Of a DNA stretch of 64,000 nucleotides, positions 55,022 through 64,000 are shown one piece after another. Under the pieces are notes generated by a model. That model ran no database searches. It worked only from the letters and a program-made list of their open reading frames with translations, and was not told the DNA's origin. A program made the translations under genes and the position numbers. Origin of the DNA: Oscillospiraceae bacterium (lineage in GTDB: Bacteria; Bacillota; Clostridia; Oscillospirales; Acutalibacteraceae); assembly GCA_902802375.1 (NCBI GenBank), contig CADCLS010000001.1:124001-188000 (forward strand), read 5' to 3'. Each line of letters opens with the position of its first letter. The stretch's first letter is position 1.

Positions 55022-56500
55022 TTAGAGAATTATACAAACAAGACCGTTACAGCCTTCGTTAATGACGCGCTCTATAGTTTCCTGAACACGCATCCTTGCA
55101 TCTGCCGGCATACGGGCAAGCTTTGTGTGAAGTCCTTCGTTCACAAGCTCGTGTAGCGATTTGCCGAATATATTGGAATCCCAGATTTTAACGGGGTCCT
55201 CTTCGAATTCGCTCAAAAGGTACATTATAAGGTCTTCCGACTGCTTTTCACTGCCGACTATAGGGCTAACCTCGGTAGTTATATTTGCTTTCATAAGGTG
55301 AATTGACGGTGCAGAAGCCTTAAGCCTAACGCCATATCTTCCGCCCTGCTTTACAATTTCAGGTTCTTCAAGCGACAACTCTTCAATGGACGGCATAACA
55401 ATTCCATATCCTGTTGCTTCAACCTCGTCAAGAGCATCTTTAACTCTCATATATTGAGCTTTAATTTTTGAAAGCTCAATTATATTTTCCATTAACTCTT
55501 GTTCATCGGAAATTTCAAGTCCTGTAGTTTCGGTGAGAATCTTATAGAACAACCCGGGGTTAATGCTAAGTGTAATATCAGCACTGCCCTGCCCTAAATT
55601 TATTTCATCGATTTTTGCACCGGCCGATAAGTTTTCATCACTGAATTGCTCATCAAATCTACTAACATCACGAATACGGGAAATCCCCGCAGACGCCGCC
55701 TTGATATCATCAAACAGTTGATTTTTGAGCCAATGCTCTGCCGGTAAAGAATTTATCCACTTTGGAAAACTGAGGTTAATTTCTTTAATCGGAAACTCAT
55801 ATAAAATTTGCGATAAAATCACCTTAATATCATTTTCACTAAGTGTGAGACAGCTTATAGGCATAACCGGCACACCATATTTTTCTGAAAGTTCGTTTGC
55901 CTGATTTATTGCCTCTTCAGACTCAGGCTCAAGGCAGTTATAAAGAATAATAAAAGGTTTGTTAATGTCCTTTAACTCACCGATAACACGCTTTTCCGCC
56001 TCTTCGTATTCTTCACGCGGAATATCGCTTATTGAGCCGTCGGTAGTAATTACAAGACCAATAGTAGAATGCTCGGTAATTACTTTTTTAGTTCCTATTT
56101 CCGCCGCCATATCAAATGGAATTGGCTCCTCGAACCATGGTGTTTTCACCATACGAGGTTGGTCATTTTCTATGTAACCGAGTGCGCTCGGAACAATATA
56201 ACCAACGCAGTCAATAAGCCGCACATTCATTGAAGCCGTATTGTCAATACTGATTTTTACACCCTTTTCAGGAATGAATTTTGGCTCTGTAGTCATTATT
56301 GTTCTGCCGGAGGAGGCTTGCGGTAATTCATCCTTTGCGCGTTCCCTTGAATAGTCTTCCTCGATATTTGGCATAACAAGTTTATCCATAAACTGCTTTA
56401 TAAATGTAGATTTACCCGACCTTACCGGACCTACTACTCCAATATAGATATCTCCGGCAGTTCTTGCCGCTATATCCTCATAAATACTGCTGTTAGCCAT
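55022..56500 (-). CDS. spoIVA: Stage IV sporulation protein A
   Basis: ATPase that polymerises on the forespore as the base of the spore coat. 492 residues, full length. Walker A GPVRSGKST at 24-32, start MANSSIYEDIAARTAGDIYIGVVG, the switch region GYIVPSALGYIE, and the conserved C-terminus ending LVCIIL. ATG has GGAGG nine bases upstream and a sigma-E-like promoter. Marks the organism as a spore former or recent descendant of one. Confidence 0.97.
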   Translation of the reverse strand: MANSSIYEDIAARTAGDIYIGVVGPVRSGKSTFIKQFMDKLVMPNIEEDYSRERAKDELPQASSGRTIMTTEPKFIPEKGVKISIDNTASMNVRLIDCVGYIVPSALGYIENDQPRMVKTPWFEEPIPFDMAAEIGTKKVITEHSTIGLVITTDGSISDIPREEYEEAEKRVIGELKDINKPFIILYNCLEPESEEAINQANELSEKYGVPVMPISCLTLSENDIKVILSQILYEFPIKEINLSFPKWINSLPAEHWLKNQLFDDIKAASAGISRIRDVSRFDEQFSDENLSAGAKIDEINLGQGSADITLSINPGLFYKILTETTGLEISDEQELMENIIELSKIKAQYMRVKDALDEVEATGYGIVMPSIEELSLEEPEIVKQGGRYGVRLKASAPSIHLMKANITTEVSPIVGSEKQSEDLIMYLLSEFEEDPVKIWDSNIFGKSLHELVNEGLHTKLARMPADARMRVQETIERVINEGCNGLVCIIL

Positions 56501-56536
56501 AATTATTCCTCCGATTTTTTGTCTTTTTCTGTTAGA

Positions 56537-56565
56537 ATAATATGACGGCAGTTTTTTATGTATGA
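56537..56565 (-). promoter_or_regulatory. Sigma-E-like promoter of spoIVA
   Basis: TCATACA (56565-56559), 14-base spacer, CATATTAT (56544-56537) on the minus strand, close to the mother-cell sigma-E pattern (TCATATT, 13-15 bases, CATACANT). No sigma-A promoter was seen here. Confidence 0.65.
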
Positions 56566-56567
56566 CA

Positions 56568-56603
56568 AAAAATATCGGCGCGTAAAATTTCGCGCCGATA
56601 TTT

Positions 56604-56605
<2 letters not shown>
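56568..56605 (-). terminator. Terminator of the ileS-lacZ transcript
   Basis: 15-bp perfect stem AAAAATATCGGCGCG / CGCGCCGATATTTTT with an 8-base loop, overlapping the lacZ stop codon and followed by T residues on the minus strand. It insulates spoIVA. Confidence 0.92.
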
Positions 56606-59800
<3,195 letters not shown>

Positions 59801-59817
59801 AAAATATCCCTCCGTAT

Positions 59818-62800
59818 TTATACTTTTTGTACGCCTATCTCTACTGCCTTGCCGTTAATATCCCAGGATTTAGTATAACCGTCAATACTGTTTGAAACAA
59901 TACTATCAGCCAATGTATCTGCAGAAATGTCATCTGCATATTTAACTACACAGTTTACAGCTTCTTCGTCACCCTTTACATATACGGTTATATGGTCGGT
60001 AACATTAAAGTCTGCTTCCTTGCGCATAGTCTGTATCTTGCTTACAACCTCACGAATAAAGCCTTCGTCGATAAGCTCTGCGGTAAGATTTGTATCAAGA
60101 GCTACTGTAATGCCTCTGTCACTTACGGTATAAAAGCCTTCCTTTTGTTTAGCATCTACAAGTATATCCTCTACCAAAAGTGTTACATCCCCAGAAGGCA
60201 GATTTAAGGTTATTTGACCGTCGCGGTCAAGCGTGCGCTTTGCGCTGTCGCCGTCAATTTCGGTTAAAGCATTTCTTATTTCATTAAGTTGCTTACCGAA
60301 TTTCGGACCAACTGTTTTTAACTGCGGCTTAAGATTATAAGAAACGAAATTATCAACCTCATCAGAGAAGCTAACATTCTTTACATTAAGCTCATCGCGG
60401 ATTATGTCGGTATAGTAATTAGGCAAGTCAATATCACATTTAACAAACATCTTACCGAGTGGCTGACGATTCTTGATAGCAGCACCGTTACGGGCGGCCC
60501 TTCCTAAAACAACTATTTCAAGAACCCTATCCATTTTTCCTTCAAGGTCCACATCAATACGCGAAGCATCTACTTGCGGGAAAGAGCAAAGGTGTATACT
60601 CTCAGGTGCGGAATCATCTACACTTCTTACGAGGTTTTGATATATACTTTCAGCCATAAACGGTATCATAGGCGCGGCCGCAAGTATCGTTGTATACAAA
60701 GCCTTATAAAGCACTAAGTACGCCGTTTCTTTATCCTTAGTCATACCCTGTACCCAGTAGCGTTCTCTGCCGCGGCGTACATACCAGTTACTCATATCGT
60801 CTGTAAAAGTATCAAGCGCACGCGCCGCCTCGGGTATGCGATAATTAGAAAGATTTTCATCAACAGATTTAACCATAGAATTAAGCTTTGACAAAAGCCA
60901 TTTATCCATAACGGTAAGACTGTTTTCATCCAAAGTATGCTTGTTCGGGTTAAACTTATCTATATTGGCGTAAAGAATATAAAACGCATATGTGTTCCAA
61001 AGAGTACCCATAAACTTGCGTTGACCCTCTATAACTGCTTTTCCGTTGAATCTGTTTGGAAGCCAGGGCGCTGAATTAGTATAGAAATACCAGCGGATAG
61101 CGTCTGCTCCGTATTTCTCCAGAGCATCAAACGGGTCGACGGCGTTGCCTTTTGACTTTGACATCTTTTGACCGTTTTCATCCTGAACATGGCCTAAAAC
61201 AATAACATTCTTAAAGGGTGCTTTATTGAATATCAATGTTGAAATTGCAAGAAGTGAATAGAACCAACCTCTTGTCTGGTCAACCGCCTCGGAAATGAAG
61301 TCTGCAGGGAATTGTGACTCAAACAGTTCTTTATTTTCAAACGGATAATGATGCTGTGCAAACGGCATTGAGCCTGAATCAAACCAACAGTCAATAACCT
61401 CAGGCACTCGGTGCATCTTGCCGCCGCATTTCGGGCATTTGATAGTTACTGCATCAATTTTAGGTCTGTGAAGCTCTATATCGTCGGGACAATTATCCGA
61501 CATACTTTTAAGTTCTTCAATACTTCCTATTGCGTGTAAATGACCACATTCACACTGCCAGATATTAAGCGGAGTGCCCCAATAACGGTTTCTGGAAATA
61601 CCCCAGTCCTGAACATTATTAAGCCAATCGCCGAATCTGCCCTTGCCGATGCTCTCGGGTATCCAATTAATTGTGTTATTGTTCTTAATAAGGTCGTCTT
61701 TAACCTCGGTCATTTTGATAAACCAAGACTCGCGTGCATAATAAATAAGCGGAGTATCGCAGCGCCAGCAGAACGGATAATCGTGCTCAAATTTAGGCGC
61801 CGAGAATAAAAGACTTCTCTCGTCAAGGTCAGCTAAGATTTTCGGGTCAGCGTCTTTAACAAACAAACCGCCGAAGGGAGTATCGTCTGTCATATTACCC
61901 TTACTGTCAACAAACTGAACAAAAGGCAAATCATATATTCTACCGACTCGCGCGTCATCCTCACCGAATGCCGGCGCACAGTGAACAATACCTGTACCGT
62001 CAGTCATCGTGACATAATCGTCACACATTACGAAAAATGCTTTTTTGTGCTGTTTTTCGGCAACAGGTGCAGCGCATGCGTATAATGGCTCGTATTCCTT
62101 ATATTCGAGGTCTTTACCCACAAATTCATCAATAATATCGTATGCCTTCTCGCCCTCTGTAGCAAGCGGAGAGAGTATCTTATCGAGCAGAGGTTTTGCC
62201 ATATAGTATGTGTATCCGTCAACAGCTTTAACCTTGCAATATGTTTCCCTGGGATTTACGCAGAGCGCAACATTCGATGGCAGTGTCCACGGCGTAGTGG
62301 TCCAAGCGAGAAAATATGCCTCCTCGCCCCTTACCTTAAAGCGTACAACTGCACTGCGCTCTTTAACCGCTTTATAACCTTGAGCCACTTCGTGAGAAGA
62401 AAGCGGTGTTCCGCACCTTGGGCAATAGGGCACAACCTTAAAGCCTTTATACAGAAGACCTCTGTCAAATATCTGTTTTAGCGCCCACCACTCGGATTCG
62501 ATAAAGTTGTTGTCATAAGTAACATAAGGATTATCCATATCAGCCCAAAAGCCAACTGTTTTGGAAAAATCCTCCCACATTCCTTTGTATTTCCAAACAC
62601 TTTCCTTGCAGTGTTCAATGAACTCTTCAAGACCGTATTTTTCTATCTGCTCTTTACCGTCCAGCCCTAAAAGCTTTTCCACTTCAAGCTCTACCGGAAG
62701 CCCGTGTGTATCCCAACCGGCTTTTCTCGGTACCATATAGCCCTTCATTGTACGGTAACGCGGTATCATATCCTTTATAACTCTTGTAAGTACATGACCT

Positions 62801-62967
62801 ATATGAGGCTTTCCATTTGCAGTAGGAGGACCGTCATAAAAAACATACGGTTCACCTTTTGCTCTGGAATCAATACTCTTTTTGAATATTCCCTCACGGT
62901 CCCAAAATTCCTTGATTTCTTTTTCCTGCTCAACAAAGTTGATATTCGGCTTAATATCCTTATACAT
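59818..62967 (-). CDS. ileS: Isoleucyl-tRNA synthetase
   Basis: Charges tRNA-Ile. 1049 residues, the length of the eukaryote-like IleRS type 2 found in many Clostridia. HIGH motif at 55-58, GWDTHGLPVELEVEK, editing domain with AWTTTPWTLPSNVAL, KMSKSKGN at 601-608, and the long C-terminal tail. GGGAG eight bases before the ATG. Controlled by a T-box leader. Type 2 enzymes are often naturally tolerant to mupirocin, an inference from the family. Confidence 0.96.
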   Translation of the reverse strand: MYKDIKPNINFVEQEKEIKEFWDREGIFKKSIDSRAKGEPYVFYDGPPTANGKPHIGHVLTRVIKDMIPRYRTMKGYMVPRKAGWDTHGLPVELEVEKLLGLDGKEQIEKYGLEEFIEHCKESVWKYKGMWEDFSKTVGFWADMDNPYVTYDNNFIESEWWALKQIFDRGLLYKGFKVVPYCPRCGTPLSSHEVAQGYKAVKERSAVVRFKVRGEEAYFLAWTTTPWTLPSNVALCVNPRETYCKVKAVDGYTYYMAKPLLDKILSPLATEGEKAYDIIDEFVGKDLEYKEYEPLYACAAPVAEKQHKKAFFVMCDDYVTMTDGTGIVHCAPAFGEDDARVGRIYDLPFVQFVDSKGNMTDDTPFGGLFVKDADPKILADLDERSLLFSAPKFEHDYPFCWRCDTPLIYYARESWFIKMTEVKDDLIKNNNTINWIPESIGKGRFGDWLNNVQDWGISRNRYWGTPLNIWQCECGHLHAIGSIEELKSMSDNCPDDIELHRPKIDAVTIKCPKCGGKMHRVPEVIDCWFDSGSMPFAQHHYPFENKELFESQFPADFISEAVDQTRGWFYSLLAISTLIFNKAPFKNVIVLGHVQDENGQKMSKSKGNAVDPFDALEKYGADAIRWYFYTNSAPWLPNRFNGKAVIEGQRKFMGTLWNTYAFYILYANIDKFNPNKHTLDENSLTVMDKWLLSKLNSMVKSVDENLSNYRIPEAARALDTFTDDMSNWYVRRGRERYWVQGMTKDKETAYLVLYKALYTTILAAAPMIPFMAESIYQNLVRSVDDSAPESIHLCSFPQVDASRIDVDLEGKMDRVLEIVVLGRAARNGAAIKNRQPLGKMFVKCDIDLPNYYTDIIRDELNVKNVSFSDEVDNFVSYNLKPQLKTVGPKFGKQLNEIRNALTEIDGDSAKRTLDRDGQITLNLPSGDVTLLVEDILVDAKQKEGFYTVSDRGITVALDTNLTAELIDEGFIREVVSKIQTMRKEADFNVTDHITVYVKGDEEAVNCVVKYADDISADTLADSIVSNSIDGYTKSWDINGKAVEIGVQKV

Positions 62968-62989
62968 TTAGAATCTCCCTTCAAGCCTT

Positions 62990-63213
62990 AAAAATAAACC
63001 CCGTCCACAATAGGACAGGGACAAACCTTAAACCACCTATAACGGACCAGCATCCGCGCCACGGTAACGGTATGGCAACCGGCAAGCGCTAATCGTTATC
63101 TTTCACGCCGCAGCTCGGGAGTGATACTGATGCATTTGTTACACCGACCTCGCACCGCCGCCGGCTCGCTTTGAAACATATATTGCACCACAGTCTCCGT
63201 CAACACCTTTGAC
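62990..63213 (-). promoter_or_regulatory. T-box riboswitch for ileS, specifier AUC
   Basis: Leader of about 245 bases on the minus strand, filling the gene-free stretch 62968-63331 together with two promoters. Stem I features include GCGAGCC, GGTGTAA and CACTCCCGAGCTG; the specifier triplet ATC (63131-63129, Ile) lies just before AGTATCACTCC. The T-box sequence is AGGTGGTTTAAGG (about 63038-63026), with TGGT able to pair with ACCA of tRNA-Ile. A terminator follows: CCCTGTCC / GGACGGGG (63020-62999), then TTTATTTTT. Uncharged tRNA-Ile should prevent termination. Confidence 0.88.
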
Positions 63214-63219
63214 AGTAAT

Positions 63220-63248
63220 ATATTACCATACAGTTCATTAAAAATCAA
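63220..63248 (-). promoter_or_regulatory. Sigma-A promoter of ileS
   Basis: TTGATT (63248-63243), 17-base spacer, TAATAT (63225-63220) on the minus strand, in front of the T-box. Confidence 0.7.
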
Positions 63249-63266
63249 CATTATTATTAAAACATA

Positions 63267-63294
63267 TTGTATTTTTATAATTTTGTGATATAAT
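63267..63294 (+). promoter_or_regulatory. Promoter of the LTA-synthase-like gene
   Basis: TTGTAT (63267-63272), 16-base spacer, TATAAT (63289-63294), with an extended -10 TGATATAAT. Confidence 0.65.
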
Positions 63295-63331
63295 TATTCA
63301 ATAACTATTGTTGATCTGAAAAGAGTTGTTT

Positions 63332-64000
63332 ATGACTGAGATAAACTTCAACAGGATGTCGCGCAAAATTAAAAACTTCATCCACAGCGTATATGAATGG
63401 TTTCGTGAAAATACCGTTTTGAAATCGACAAAGACCGGTTTTATAATCGGTTCGGTTTTCACTGCCGTTTTAATGATAGTAACAATTATAAATCGTAACT
63501 CTTTTATAGAAACCGAAACAACCGGCAGGTGGCTTCTCTTAGGAGTTGCACTTATGATGCCGCTTATAATAGGTCTTGAAATTGCCTATAAATTCACAAT
63601 AACAGATGAACACAAGAACAATGTTTTTCATATTGTTATGATATTTTTGTTGCCTATTCTCAGTATAACTATGACTGAGTGTCTCAATAGCATTTTCATT
63701 TATGATATGACCTATCTCGGTTTTTTAGCAAATTACATTTTAATTTTGCTTATGTATTTTCTGGTTTTTTCTCTGAGTGGCAGTATCAAACTTTCTATTC
63801 TTATTGTAAACCCGATTTTATATTTGTTTGCTGTGTCCCACGCATATGTTGTGTACTTCCGCGGCACGCCCTTTTTACCTATGGATTTTTCGGGAATTAC
63901 TACCGGCTTGAATGTTGTCGGAACTTATTCATTTAAGCTTCTTTACAATGTTATTATCGGAACATATTTGCTGATATTTATAATAATACTGGGCGTAAAG
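63332..64000 (+). CDS. LTA synthase/sulfatase-family membrane protein, 3' end outside window
   Basis: Open frame from ATG 63332 to the window edge (223 codons seen, no stop). A polar N-terminus of about 35 residues is followed by about five membrane segments; the extracytoplasmic stretch YFRGTPFLPMDFSGITTG followed by LNVVGTY resembles the region after the membrane segments of LtaS-type phosphoglycerol transferases (FRGTP-LPWDL). The catalytic sulfatase domain would lie beyond the window, so the call rests on the membrane part. Ribosome site is weak (AAGAG). Probable role: polyglycerol phosphate or similar envelope polymer synthesis. Confidence 0.62.
   Translation, partial: MTEINFNRMSRKIKNFIHSVYEWFRENTVLKSTKTGFIIGSVFTAVLMIVTIINRNSFIETETTGRWLLLGVALMMPLIIGLEIAYKFTITDEHKNNVFHIVMIFLLPILSITMTECLNSIFIYDMTYLGFLANYILILLMYFLVFSLSGSIKLSILIVNPILYLFAVSHAYVVYFRGTPFLPMDFSGITTGLNVVGTYSFKLLYNVIIGTYLLIFIIILGVK

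Overview
The window looks like a chromosomal core region of a low-to-mid GC, spore-forming member of the Clostridia, probably an Oscillospiraceae/Ruminococcaceae-type gut anaerobe. Reasons: spoIVA with a sigma-E-like promoter, a T-box leader on ileS, a group II ECF vitamin transport module, pyruvate phosphate dikinase, RNase J, ClpE, CoaX, strong GGAGG ribosome sites and many TTG starts. I saw no rRNA, tRNA, CRISPR, prophage or intact insertion sequence.

Layout. 1-1.85 kb (+): 3' part of mtaB, then a pyridoxamine kinase. 1.9-8.2 kb (-): DUF512 radical SAM protein, der, plsY, gpsA and a membrane nucleotide-sugar dehydratase. 8.2-9.0 kb (-): yceD-rpmF, with its own promoter and terminator. 9.1-10.6 kb (+): guaB, of the Tritrichomonas-like type. 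10.6-18.1 kb (-): RNase J, rplI, dnaB, tilS, hpt, ftsH. 18.2-29.2 kb (-): ruvC-ruvA-ruvB, an rRNA-type methyltransferase, ecfA1-ecfA2-ecfT, truA, a DUF5711-like protein, cvpA, clpE, dut. 29.3-29.7 kb (-): a small lipoprotein. 29.8-32.0 kb (+): tsaE-tsaB-rpiB-upp. 32.1-35.9 kb (-): serC-serA-putP. 36.0-40.3 kb (+): coaX, a PanT-like S component, ppdK. 40.4-43.8 kb (-): pyrimidine-nucleoside phosphorylase, a glycerophosphodiesterase, Fic, a MITE-like palindrome and a lipoprotein. 43.9-54.1 kb (+): purB, glyA, a P-type ATPase with altered catalytic motifs, an unknown membrane protein, greA, lysS, and two CDP-alcohol phosphatidyltransferase paralogues flanking an SGNH hydrolase. 54.2-56.5 kb (-): a ZIP transporter and spoIVA. 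56.6-63.2 kb (-): T-box-ileS, a small membrane protein and lacZ. The last 0.7 kb (+) is the start of an LTA-synthase-like gene cut by the window edge.

How the genes connect. TsaE/TsaB (t6A synthesis) supply the substrate that MtaB methylthiolates; TilS, TruA, LysS and IleS are further translation genes. GuaB, Hpt, Upp, PurB, the nucleoside phosphorylase, Dut and GlyA cover purine/pyrimidine supply. GpsA, PlsY, the glycerophosphodiesterase and the CDP-alcohol transferases are lipid genes. The EcfA1/A2/T module probably energises the PanT-like S component about 10 kb away, which sits next to pantothenate kinase CoaX.

The items I would look at first are: the dyad that buries the Shine-Dalgarno of the ZIP transporter and brackets a TATAAT; the P-type ATPase with intact ion-site motifs but altered TGE and GDGxND motifs; the parasite-like IMP dehydrogenase whose catalytic residues fall on the same numbers; the 169-bp MITE-like palindrome; and the 21-bp in-frame tandem duplication at the end of lysS.
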